NCBI RefSeq assembly: GCF_017742215.1
Contig: NZ_JAGHKP010000001.1
Location: 868,001-932,000 of the forward strand
Reading direction: 5' to 3'
From: Chitinophaga chungangae
GTDB taxonomy: Bacteria > Bacteroidota > Bacteroidia > Chitinophagales > Chitinophagaceae
Length of the DNA: 64,000 nt
The translations under genes were made by a program, and so were the position numbers. This document shows, piece after piece, positions 34,115 to 42,465 of the stretch. The notes under the pieces are model-generated. The model saw only the letters and a program-made list of their open reading frames with translations, was not told the DNA's origin and ran no database searches. How positions within the stretch are numbered: the first letter of the stretch is position 1; each line of letters begins with the position of its first letter.

Positions 34115-34471
34115 TTAAACTACCGGCACTGCCATACGAACTTCAACGATCGCGCCGTACTGGATGATGGGGCAGCCTTTCGCCACCTCTACCGCGTCGT
34201 CGTAATCTTTTGCTTTAATCAGGATGAGGCCGCCGATGGATTCTTTGCCTTCGGCATAAGGCCCGCTGAGCACCTGTTCTTTCTTTTTATCGTGCCTGAT
34301 CACCCTGCCGTCTACGTCCCAGCGTTTGGGAGGCGCTACCAACCTGTCTTGCGCGGCGATGCCCGCCACCCAGTCCTGGTAAGGTTTGAGGGCTGCTTTC
34401 ATTTGTTCGGGGCTGGGCGCCGGGTTAGCGCTGGTGAGGTCCCGGTGGATCACTAAGAGAAATTCCTGCAT
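34115..34471 (-). CDS. YCII-related (DGPF-like) protein, second copy
   Basis: 118 residues from ATG 34471, where the family N-terminus 'MQEFLLVIHRDLTSA' starts; the longer open frame upstream is not conserved-looking. The family motif reads S-G-P-Y (69-72) in place of D-G-P-F/Y. It resembles the protein at 30193 in length and layout ('PSPEQM', 'ESIGGLILIKAKDYDDAVEVAKGCPI'). It may belong to the same sigma-factor regulon. It is transcribed alone, convergent with the cytochrome gene. Confidence 0.9.
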   Translation of the reverse strand: MQEFLLVIHRDLTSANPAPSPEQMKAALKPYQDWVAGIAAQDRLVAPPKRWDVDGRVIRHDKKKEQVLSGPYAEGKESIGGLILIKAKDYDDAVEVAKGCPIIQYGAIVEVRMAVPVV

Positions 34472-34722
34472 GTTGTTTTTGTTTTTTAAAATGAATATGC
34501 GTTGATGATGTCGCCGGTGGAAACTTCCCGGCCTGCCGGGCGCCGGTGTGTCGTTGTGTTGCTGACCGGATGTCGCGGCCCGGAGGCGCGCCGGCGTTTG
34601 GGAGCTATCATGCGCGAACGGGTGGAAAGCGCATGCCATTTACAACAGCCTCAACGAACTGACACCCGTCATCTTCGTTACAAACAGCACCGGGCAGGCC
34701 CCGGAAGTTTCAAAGTTGAGAG

Positions 34723-35487
34723 CTAGGCTTTCGCCGGCGGACGGTTCGTGAACCAGGTGTCATAATCGATCCTGCCGATCCTGGGGTTTGCGCCGGGGCC
34801 GGGTATCAACGTATGATCGCTGAGCTTTGCGCCGAAATAAAGCGCGTTGGCATCGGCGATCACTTTACGCGGGTCGTTCACTTCGCTCAGGTAACGGGCT
34901 ACCAGGCCGGAAAGCGTCGCCACTTCCGGTCCCGCGATCTCTAAGGTACCGTTCAGCGGGGCGCCCAGCGCTACGTCAGCCACCGCCGCCGCCACATCGT
35001 CCGAGGCAATGGGCTGCACCGCCGCCGTTGATAAATGGATCGCCTGGTCTTTCGCCGCAGAGGCCGCAATGCCGCCCAGGAACTCGAAAAACTGCGTGGA
35101 ATGGACAATCGAATACGGTATGCCGGATTGTTTGATCAGGTCTTCCTGCACCTGCTTGGCGCGGAAATAACCGCTGTCCTGCAGGCGGTCCGTACCTACC
35201 ACCGACAGTGCGATGTGATGTTTTACACCCGCTTTCGTTTCGGCGGCCAGCAGGTTCTGGCCGGAAGTTTTGAAAAATTCCATCACGGCGTTGTCTTCAA
35301 AAGAAGGGGAATTGGCAACGTCTATCACCACGTCAGTGCCCGCCAAAGCCTCGTCGAGGCCCTCGCCGGTGATCGTGTTCACGCCGGACGCAGGAGAGGC
35401 CGCGAGCACCTCATGACCCTGTTCACGGAGCTTTGTTACTGTTTTGGAGCCGATAAGGCCGCTCCCGCCGATGACTACGATTTTCAT
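34723..35487 (-). CDS. NmrA-like NAD(P)-binding SDR protein
   Basis: 254 residues. Rossmann motif G-G-S-G-L-I-G at 7-13, 'GVKHHIALSVVGTDRLQDSGYFRAKQVQEDLIKQSGIPYSIVHSTQFFEFLGG' near 88-140 as in atypical extended SDRs of the NmrA/QorB type, without the classical Tyr-x3-Lys in usual context. Such proteins bind NADPH and act as redox sensors or quinone reductases. It is a single gene next to a DGPF gene, so it may belong to the same stress functions; the link is only positional. Confidence 0.88.
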   Translation of the reverse strand: MKIVVIGGSGLIGSKTVTKLREQGHEVLAASPASGVNTITGEGLDEALAGTDVVIDVANSPSFEDNAVMEFFKTSGQNLLAAETKAGVKHHIALSVVGTDRLQDSGYFRAKQVQEDLIKQSGIPYSIVHSTQFFEFLGGIAASAAKDQAIHLSTAAVQPIASDDVAAAVADVALGAPLNGTLEIAGPEVATLSGLVARYLSEVNDPRKVIADANALYFGAKLSDHTLIPGPGANPRIGRIDYDTWFTNRPPAKA

Positions 35488-35683
35488 GTTCTCAATGTTT
35501 AGTGATGACGCCCGTGCGGGCTGTGTTATTTCATTTGCAGAATACTTTGCAAGAGGAGTGCCAGCAGGTTAACTATTTGTAGTTCAATTAATTATATTGG
35601 CATGAGGTGTTTTTTTTCACTGTATTAAGAGGATCGTACCGGTGTTTCACGAAATACAGCGTAATGCCGCCGTGTAAATAGAA

Positions 35684-35714
35684 AAAGGCCGGAACGATGT
35701 GCGTTCCGGCCTTT
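35684..35714 (-). terminator. Terminator after the sigma-54 activator gene
   Basis: Perfect 13-bp stem AAAGGCCGGAACG/CGTTCCGGCCTTT with a 5-base loop and T residues following on the minus strand, 19 bases after the stop. Confidence 0.88.
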
Positions 35715-35732
35715 CGTATATTGGTTCCCGAT

Positions 35733-38700
35733 TCATTTTATAAAATAATCCGCTTTCGCGATCTTCAGTTTTCTCATTTTGGAATGCAGCGTGGTGCCCG
35801 GCACCTCGAGTATTTCCGCGGCGCCGCCCACACCGGATATTTTCCCGCTGCAACGTTTTAATACTTCGATGATGTACGTTCTTTCGATCTGTTCCAGCGT
35901 TCTCGCGGAGCCGGGTTGTTCGCTGCCGTTCTCTTCCTGCTGGCGCCCGGGCAAGTGCACTTCTTTCAGCACATCACCTTCCGCAAGCAGGATGCCTCTT
36001 TCGATCTGGTGCTCCAGTTCGCGCACGTTGCCCGGCCAGTCGTAGCTTTTTAATTGCTGCAGCACTTTCCCGGAAATGCCGGTTACGCGTTTACCGATGT
36101 TTTTGCTGAATTTCAGGATAAATGAATTCGCCAGCGGCTCGATATCTTCCAGCCGCTCGCGCAACGGCGGCAGCTGAATGGGGAATACATTGAGCCGGTA
36201 ATAGAGGTCAGACCGGAAGCGCCCCGCCTGCACTTCCGCTTCGAGATTGCGGTTGGTGGCGGCAATAATGCGCACGTCTACTTTGATGGTGCTTTTCCCG
36301 CCGATCCTTTCCAGTTCCCTTTCCTGCAGCACGCGCAACAATTTCACCTGCAGCTCCGGCGGCATTTCGCCGATCTCGTCGAGGAAAAGCGTGCTGTTGT
36401 TGGCCAGTTCGAACTTCCCGATACGGCGGTCTATCGCGCCGGTGAACGCGCCTTTTTCGTGGCCGAACAATTCGCTTTCGATCAGGTGGGTGGGCAAAGC
36501 GGCGCAGTTCACTTTCACCATCAGTTTGTTTTTGCGCGGGGAGGCGTTGTGTATGGCGCGCGCGATCAGTTCCTTGCCGGTGCCCGTTTCGCCGAGCAGC
36601 AGCACGGTGGAGGAAGATTCGGCTACATGCGTCATCAAACGGTATACCTTCTGCATTTGCGCACCGCTGCCCACGATCTCGGAAAAATTGTAGATCGTTT
36701 TGATCTGTTCGCGCAGGTAATCGTTTTCATTTTCCAGTTTCTGTTTGTACGCGAGCACTTTTTCGTTGGCGCGGATGTTCGATATGGCAACGGAGATCTG
36801 CGCACAGATGCTTTTCAGCAGTTCGATATTAAATTCATCTCCGAGCAGCCACATCGTGCCGATATTATTATTGCCGGCGCGCAGCGCGGAAGCGAATGCT
36901 TTTTTCTTCCCCACCTGCGTCCACAGCCTGATCACAGGACTGTTTTTACCGCTGGCTATTTCTTCGGCGACATCAAAAACGATAGGCTCGTCGTTTTTCA
37001 GCACGCGGGCGGACAATTCTTCATGAATATCGTAGGAAGCCTGCGAAAGCTCTTTGTACAGGGGAACGTCTTTATTTCCGAGCATCAGTTCGTCGGACAT
37101 GTAGGGACTGAGCGTAACGCCATCGTCTTCTATGATGCGCAGCATCGCCAGCCGGAGGTCCAGCACATGATGCAGCACGTTGGTGATGGCGCGCTGCAGG
37201 TCGTCTTTCGTATGCAGCGCGGCAATGTCGCGGCTGAACTCGTACAGGAACGATTGTTCTTTTTCGCGGCGCATCAGCTCTTCGTTGGCGATGATGTTGT
37301 ACATCGCGATGGAGATCTGCGCGCAAATGCCCTGCAGCAGCGGCATATTGATGTCTTCAAGACTGAGCCACAAAATGCCGAGGTTGAGGTTGCCGGTGCG
37401 CAGGGGCGTGCCTACCACGGTTTTGAACCCGATCTTTTTCCAGATCTGCAGGTAAGGAGCGGTATTGCCGCGGCTGATCTCCGCGTTTACGCTGAAGAAC
37501 AGCGGGATCTCGCTGTTCAATACCCGGTTTTGCAACCCGTCGTCGATAGGCAGCCGGGCGGTGAGCATTTGCTCCACCAGTTTCATGTCTTCTATTTTCA
37601 GCGTATCGTCGTAAATGTAAGTGGTAGTGGTGGCCTGGTCGTCGTTGAGCTTGCGGATCACGTAGCCGTCGAGCGAGCTGATCTGTTTCAGGCTTTTGCG
37701 CACGGCGTCTGCCAGGTCTGCTTTGCTGCGCACCGCTGCGATGTCGTTGCTGAAGTCGAGCAGGAAAGATTTTTCGTTTTCCCGTTTAATGATCTCTTCA
37801 TTGGCGGCAATGTTCGAAATGGCGGCGAACAGCTGGCTGGAAATGCGGTTGACGATGTTGACGGCTTCTTCGCCAAAGGCGCCTTTTTCGCGGGAAAACA
37901 GCATCAGGCTGTATTTGGAAGAACCGTTCCCGCCAAGGATCTTGATGATCATCTCCCGAGCGCCGGCTTCGTAATGCAGCCGGAACCAAAGCGGCAGGTT
38001 CTCATGTTCATAAGCCTGCATGTCGAACACCAGCGGTTTGTAATACAACGAAGCGATATCGTAAATGCCGTCTTCCGCCGGCGTGGGCATATGGAACGCG
38101 TCGATCGAATCGGTCAGTTCTTTCAGCGTGGCGTCGCCGTCCATCAGGTAGGCTTTATAATATTCCTCTTTTTCGTCCATCACGGTGATCATGCTGGCAG
38201 AAAACGGCACCAGGTCTTTCAGGTGCGAGCCGAGCATTTTCAGCAGGTCTTGCCGGTTGCGCACTTTTACGATCCCGTTGCTCAGCGAAAGCAGTATTTC
38301 GTTCACCGATTCGTTGCGCCGCATCGCTTCGTTCTTCTGGATATTGGCCACGGCGCCGGAGATCTGCGGCGCGATGCCGGTAATGATGCTTTTGAATTGT
38401 TCAGTGAAACCGGCCACGTCTTTCGCGTACATATGCAGGAAGCCGATGATCTGGTCTTTGTCTTTTAACGGCGTCATCATGATCGCGCGGATGCCCGCTT
38501 CATAATTGACTTTGAGGAACGACGGCGCGCCGGGCACGCCGATAATGTCTTCCATGATAAAAACGGTCGGCTGGCCGTTGTTGTACACCGCCTGGATGAA
38601 CGGCTCGTTCATCGGGAATTTGCCCGCCACCAGTTTCGGATATAACGCATGGTGCTGGATGGGAGACGATTTTGGGTCGAGCAGGAACGGCGTGTAGGTT

Positions 38701-38909
38701 TGCTGCCCGGGGTCGATGAGGGTAACGATGGAATGGGAGAACGTAAAAAGCTCCCTGATCTTCTTCGAAAGCACGATGATCAGGTCGGTTTTTTCCCGCA
38801 CTTTCGTCAGCTCGTTGCCCAGCTCCAGCAGGATGCGGCGTTCCGTTTCCAATAATGCGATGTGGTCTGCCTGCCCTTCGGCGGCAGGGATGCTTTTTGT
38901 TGTTGTCAT
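35733..38909 (-). CDS. Sigma-54-dependent transcriptional activator with four GAF domains
   Basis: 1058 residues. Four tandem GAF-like domains fill about 1-735, each ending in a similar linker ('ISNIAANEEIIKRE', 'MYNIIANEELMRRE', 'ISNIRANEKVLAYKQ'). A AAA+ domain follows with Walker A G-E-T-G-T-G-K-E near 770, the sigma-54 contact loop G-A-F-T-G-A near 818, and Walker B 'TLFLDEIGEM' near 838, then a Fis-type helix-turn-helix at the C-terminus. GAFTGA is intact, so it should activate RpoN promoters. The GAF domains may bind small ligands or redox signals. There is no receiver domain, and the gene is monocistronic. Confidence 0.94.
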   Translation of the reverse strand: MTTTKSIPAAEGQADHIALLETERRILLELGNELTKVREKTDLIIVLSKKIRELFTFSHSIVTLIDPGQQTYTPFLLDPKSSPIQHHALYPKLVAGKFPMNEPFIQAVYNNGQPTVFIMEDIIGVPGAPSFLKVNYEAGIRAIMMTPLKDKDQIIGFLHMYAKDVAGFTEQFKSIITGIAPQISGAVANIQKNEAMRRNESVNEILLSLSNGIVKVRNRQDLLKMLGSHLKDLVPFSASMITVMDEKEEYYKAYLMDGDATLKELTDSIDAFHMPTPAEDGIYDIASLYYKPLVFDMQAYEHENLPLWFRLHYEAGAREMIIKILGGNGSSKYSLMLFSREKGAFGEEAVNIVNRISSQLFAAISNIAANEEIIKRENEKSFLLDFSNDIAAVRSKADLADAVRKSLKQISSLDGYVIRKLNDDQATTTTYIYDDTLKIEDMKLVEQMLTARLPIDDGLQNRVLNSEIPLFFSVNAEISRGNTAPYLQIWKKIGFKTVVGTPLRTGNLNLGILWLSLEDINMPLLQGICAQISIAMYNIIANEELMRREKEQSFLYEFSRDIAALHTKDDLQRAITNVLHHVLDLRLAMLRIIEDDGVTLSPYMSDELMLGNKDVPLYKELSQASYDIHEELSARVLKNDEPIVFDVAEEIASGKNSPVIRLWTQVGKKKAFASALRAGNNNIGTMWLLGDEFNIELLKSICAQISVAISNIRANEKVLAYKQKLENENDYLREQIKTIYNFSEIVGSGAQMQKVYRLMTHVAESSSTVLLLGETGTGKELIARAIHNASPRKNKLMVKVNCAALPTHLIESELFGHEKGAFTGAIDRRIGKFELANNSTLFLDEIGEMPPELQVKLLRVLQERELERIGGKSTIKVDVRIIAATNRNLEAEVQAGRFRSDLYYRLNVFPIQLPPLRERLEDIEPLANSFILKFSKNIGKRVTGISGKVLQQLKSYDWPGNVRELEHQIERGILLAEGDVLKEVHLPGRQQEENGSEQPGSARTLEQIERTYIIEVLKRCSGKISGVGGAAEILEVPGTTLHSKMRKLKIAKADYFIK

Positions 38910-39004
38910 GCTAAATAGACAGATTTTTCAGCGTATGGATGCGCCCGTTAATTTACATAACAATCGAAAACCCATAATTGGACAAATCCCGGCATTAATT
39001 TTTA

Positions 39005-39376
39005 TTAAGACACTTTCCGCAGCTTCGCCTGATCGAGATACTGCCTTCCCCAGCCCTCCAGCGCGGAAAACACGCCCGCCAGCGACCTGCCCAGTTCGGT
39101 AAGGCAGTATTCCACCCTGGGCGGCACTTCGGGGTACACCCGGCGGATGAGCAGCCCGTCCGCCTCCATTTCTTTCAGCTGGGCGGCAAGCGTTTTATCG
39201 GAGATCCGGCCGATGGCGCCGGCCAGCTCGTTGAACCGCATCACTTCGTTCGCCCGGATGATCTTGTATATTTTCAGTTTCCACTTCCCGCCCAATACCG
39301 CCAGGGCCGCTTCTACCGAACAATCCGCATCCGGGTTGGTTTCGCAGTTGAGGGTGGGTATTCTCTGGTAACTCAT
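39005..39376 (-). CDS. HxlR family winged-helix transcriptional regulator
   Basis: 123 residues. 'DCSVEAALAVLGGKWKLKIYKIIRANEVMRFNELAGAIGRISDKTLAAQLKEMEADGLLIRRVYPEVPPRVEYCLTELG' spans the whole HxlR domain. Cys residues at about 11 and 19 could allow thiol-based sensing as in YodB/HypR. It is divergent from an SDR gene with a 134-base intergenic region that has two TAC-N6-GTA dyads, so it probably represses that gene. Confidence 0.94.
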   Translation of the reverse strand: MSYQRIPTLNCETNPDADCSVEAALAVLGGKWKLKIYKIIRANEVMRFNELAGAIGRISDKTLAAQLKEMEADGLLIRRVYPEVPPRVEYCLTELGRSLAGVFSALEGWGRQYLDQAKLRKVS

Positions 39377-39420
39377 TTTCGCAATTTTTTTTCCATGATA
39401 AAAGCTTTCAAATCAATGAT

Positions 39421-39456
39421 ACCTACTCCCGCGTAGGTTGCTTACGTCAGTGTAAG
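39421..39456. promoter_or_regulatory. Two TAC-N6-GTA dyads, candidate HxlR operators
   Basis: ACCTAC-N6-GTAGGT (39421-39438) and CTTAC-N6-GTAAG (39441-39456), centres 19 bases apart, between the HxlR start (39376) and the SDR start (39511). Known HxlR regulators bind TAC/GTA-type dyads. Confidence 0.5.
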
Positions 39457-39510
39457 TTATTGTTTATCAGTTCGTTTTGACTGATTTTTGCATTATAAAA
39501 CATACATTTT

Positions 39511-40251
39511 ATGAGCAAGAACATAGTAATAACGGGAGGGTCGTCGGGGATAGGCAAAGGTATTGCAAAATATTTCTTTTCGAAAGGGTACCAGGTGCTG
39601 ATCACCGGCCGGAACTTAGAAAAGCTGGAACGGATCGGAACGGAAATGCCGGGCATTTCAACCTTGCAATACGACAATGCGAACGAGCACGATCATCTTA
39701 AAATTACCACATTTATCAAAGAACGGTGGAACGGAAAGCTGCACATTCTTGTGAACAACGCCGGCATTGTGCAGTTAAGCGAGCTTGGCGCCATCAATCT
39801 CGAATCGATGGAAACAATGTTCCGTTCGCACGTGTTCGGGCCTTCCATACTGGCTTCCGCATGCCTTCCCTTCCTGGAAGCGGCGAAAGGCCAGATATTG
39901 AACATCACCAGCAGCGTGGGCATCAAACCTTATGCGCAAACCAGCGCGTACGGTTCCGCCAAAGCTGCGCTCAATATGCTCACCAAGATCTGGGCGCTGG
40001 AACTGGCCCCCAAAGGTATCCGCGTGAACGCTATTGCACCCGGGCCCACCGAAACCGGCATCCTCAAATCTTCCGGGCTGGACGATGAAATGGTCAAAGC
40101 CATCCACGAAGCGGAAAGGGCCGCCATCCCGCTGCAAAGAAGGGGATATGTGGACGATATCGTCGCCAGCGCCGTGATGCTGCTCGATTCCTGGTCTGAC
40201 TGGACGACGGGCATCGTGCTGCCGGCGGATGGCGGGGTATCGATCTCGTAA
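39511..40251 (+). CDS. SDR family oxidoreductase
   Basis: 246 residues, classical short-chain dehydrogenase. Cofactor motif T-G-G-S-S-G-I-G (8-15), N-N-A-G at 82-85, catalytic Ser134/135, Tyr147 and Lys151 in 'YGSAKAALNM', and 'PGPTETGI' near 172-180. The Gly-Arg after strand 2 ('ITGRN') suggests NADPH. It is divergent from HxlR, a pairing often seen for regulated detoxifying reductases. Substrate unknown. Confidence 0.94.
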   Translation: MSKNIVITGGSSGIGKGIAKYFFSKGYQVLITGRNLEKLERIGTEMPGISTLQYDNANEHDHLKITTFIKERWNGKLHILVNNAGIVQLSELGAINLESMETMFRSHVFGPSILASACLPFLEAAKGQILNITSSVGIKPYAQTSAYGSAKAALNMLTKIWALELAPKGIRVNAIAPGPTETGILKSSGLDDEMVKAIHEAERAAIPLQRRGYVDDIVASAVMLLDSWSDWTTGIVLPADGGVSIS

Positions 40252-40285
40252 AAAGGTGAAGAATGGCAGGCAGTGAAAGTGTTGG

Positions 40286-40315
40286 AAAAAACCGGGTAAG
40301 AGTACCCGGTTTTTT
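40286..40315. terminator. Bidirectional terminator between convergent genes
   Basis: 13-bp stem AAAAACCGGGTA/TACCCGGTTTTT with a 4-base loop. Serves the SDR gene (+) and the alpha/beta hydrolase (-). Confidence 0.9.
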
Positions 40316-40351
40316 CATCTTTACATTCTACTGATATATACTGCCAAGGCG

Positions 40352-41125
40352 TTAAAGTTCTTTTGCCGCGTCCATGATGATCTTCGCTACTTTATCCGGC
40401 TGCGATACCATCGGTATGTGGCTGGATTTGAGCTCAGTCACTTTTGCTTTGATCATTTTCGCTTCCGCTCTTGCGAGATCGAGGGGCACCATGCCGTCTT
40501 CCGTGCCGATAATAAACCAGGAAGGACGTGTTTTCCAGGCCGCGGTGGAAATTTTGGTAACGGTGGCTTTCGCCGCCCAGGGCGTTTGCGTGGCGAAGAT
40601 CACGTCTCTTTCTTCGGCGGGAAGGTCTTGCGCGAAATGCTGGTGAATGCCTTTCTGAGACAGGCTCAGGAAACCGGATTCATCCTGCCGGAACTCCGCG
40701 CTGCCGGGGCCGGGGGGAAAAGCAGAGGTAACGTCCTGCACGGTTTGCCCGTCGTTGGGCACCAGGGAGCAAACGTATACGAGGCCCACCACTTTCGGGT
40801 CGTTGCCCGCTTCGGTGATCACCATGCCGCCGTAAGAGTGGCCTACGAGCAGCACTGGTCCTTCCATCAATGCGATGGCCCGTTTGGTGGCCGCTACATC
40901 GTCTTCCAGGGAGATCAGCGGGTTTTGTACCGCGATCACGTTGAGGCCGCTGGCTTGCAGCTGCGGAATGATTTTGGCCCAGCTGGAGCCGTCTGCAAAT
41001 GCGCCGTGCACCAGCACGACATTTTTTACGCCTTTGGCTGCGGCGGTAGATTGCGCGCCGGCGGGATCGGATGCGATGGATGCTGCGGTCATGGCCGTAG
41101 CGGTCACAATTTGTTTGATAGACAT
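40352..41125 (-). CDS. Alpha/beta hydrolase
   Basis: 257 residues. A signal-like Ala-rich N-terminus (1-25, ending A-G-A-Q) suggests export. Oxyanion region 'VVLVHGAFADGSSW' at 36-49, nucleophile Ser97 in G-H-S-Y-G-G, Asp210 in 'IIGTEDGMVP' and His236 in 'SSHIPMVS' make a full catalytic triad. It resembles pyrethroid-hydrolase-type or salicylate-esterase-like small alpha/beta hydrolases, but the substrate is not determinable. It precedes another alpha/beta hydrolase on the same strand, 56 bases apart. Confidence 0.92.
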   Translation of the reverse strand: MSIKQIVTATAMTAASIASDPAGAQSTAAAKGVKNVVLVHGAFADGSSWAKIIPQLQASGLNVIAVQNPLISLEDDVAATKRAIALMEGPVLLVGHSYGGMVITEAGNDPKVVGLVYVCSLVPNDGQTVQDVTSAFPPGPGSAEFRQDESGFLSLSQKGIHQHFAQDLPAEERDVIFATQTPWAAKATVTKISTAAWKTRPSWFIIGTEDGMVPLDLARAEAKMIKAKVTELKSSHIPMVSQPDKVAKIIMDAAKEL

Positions 41126-41181
41126 ACGATTTGGTTTTTTTGTTTTAAATAATAGGAATGAAAGGCCGGGGTAAAACAGGG

Positions 41182-42234
41182 TTATTCATGTAAAGCTTTT
41201 TTGATAACGGCTGCCGCCTGCAGCAGCGCCGTCTTTACGGCGGGCACGTCGGCGATCGCGTTCAGCAGGCCGTAATCGTGGATCAGGCCGGGGTATCGCG
41301 TGAGGGTCACCGGCACGCCCGCTTCGTCGAGCTTGCGCGCATAAGCTTCGCCTTCGTCGCGGAGCACATCGTTCTCCGCGGTTTGCACCAGCGCCGGTGG
41401 CAGGCCTTTCAGCTGCTCGATGGTAGCCTGCAACGGCGAAGCGTAGATCTCCTTCCGCCTTTTTTTGTCAGGCAGGTAGCTGTCCCAGAACCAGATCATC
41501 ATCTTTTTGGTGAGGAAACGTTCCTTTCCCATTTCTTTGTAGGAGCGCGTCTTGAAATCCGCGTCTGTAACGGGCCACAGCATCACCTGGAGTTTGATGG
41601 CGGGGCCGCGTTTATCTTTCGCCATCAGCGCCACGGCGGCGGTCATGTTGCCGCCCACGCTATTGCCCACAACGGCGAGGTTTTTACCGTTCACGCCAAT
41701 TTCGGCGCCATGCTGTGCTACCCATTTGGTAGCCGCATAGACCTGGTTGATCGCAACGGGGTATCGCGCTTCGGGGGAAGGCGTGTAGTCGGGGAAAACC
41801 GCTACGGCGCCGCTTTCCACAACGAGGTCCCTGACGATCCTGCGATGGGTGGGATAATCGCCCAGCACCCATCCGCCGCCGTGGATATAAATGAACACAG
41901 GCGCGTTGGGCCGGGAATACAGGGGTTTTACGATGTGCAGTTTTACCATTTCGCCGTCCTGGGAAATGATCTTTTCCGATTCTTCGATGCCGGAATAATC
42001 TACGGTCACGCTGTTTTGCGCGCCGATCAGCACGTTGCGCGCGTCGGCGGGGCTCAACTGTTCGATGGGCTTACCGTTACCGGCATTCAGTTGTTTCAGG
42101 AATCCCCTCACCTGCACAAAAATGCGTTCGTCGTTTTCCGCTTTTGCCGGTTTTTTGGATTGTGCCATGATGGTGTTGTTTAATTGAATGAATAAAATCG
42201 TCAAGCACGCTAGTCGCGTAAAAATGATCTGCAT
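41182..42234 (-). CDS. Alpha/beta hydrolase of the HSL/esterase-lipase family
   Basis: 350 residues. N-terminal hydrophobic stretch 1-24 ending in M-A-Q, so probably secreted; the alternative start at residue 23 would remove it. H-G-G-G-W at 118-122 is the oxyanion-hole signature of hormone-sensitive-lipase-like esterases, Ser192 lies in G-N-S-V-G-G (usually G-D-S-A-G-G), Asp in 'TAENDVLRDEGEAYA' and His in 'LIHDYG'. The family cleaves short-chain esters. It is on the same strand as, and upstream of, the alpha/beta hydrolase at 40352; both may be in one transcript. Confidence 0.93.
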   Translation of the reverse strand: MQIIFTRLACLTILFIQLNNTIMAQSKKPAKAENDERIFVQVRGFLKQLNAGNGKPIEQLSPADARNVLIGAQNSVTVDYSGIEESEKIISQDGEMVKLHIVKPLYSRPNAPVFIYIHGGGWVLGDYPTHRRIVRDLVVESGAVAVFPDYTPSPEARYPVAINQVYAATKWVAQHGAEIGVNGKNLAVVGNSVGGNMTAAVALMAKDKRGPAIKLQVMLWPVTDADFKTRSYKEMGKERFLTKKMMIWFWDSYLPDKKRRKEIYASPLQATIEQLKGLPPALVQTAENDVLRDEGEAYARKLDEAGVPVTLTRYPGLIHDYGLLNAIADVPAVKTALLQAAAVIKKALHE

Positions 42235-42465
42235 ACAAAAAGGGTTTGAAGGTTTTACATTATTCCTTGCTCTCGTGTTCCCTTATTTGCAAGCGATGCG
42301 CCATTTGGCAAATCATTGATAATCAATAGCAGCAGGGAATGGCGCCGGAATTTTTTGGCGGTATTTCGTAAAAACGCAACAGGAGGCCCTGAATATCGGG
42401 AATGGGGAAGTGAAAAAGCGGTTTTTGCGCGTTACGTGGAATCGGGGTTGGGGAAAACAGGGAGA

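Noticed and set aside
36459..38468. Plus-strand frame of 669 codons opposite the sigma-54 activator
   Set aside because: Antisense shadow, favoured by GC-rich codon positions; the other strand has complete GAF, AAA+ and HTH domains.
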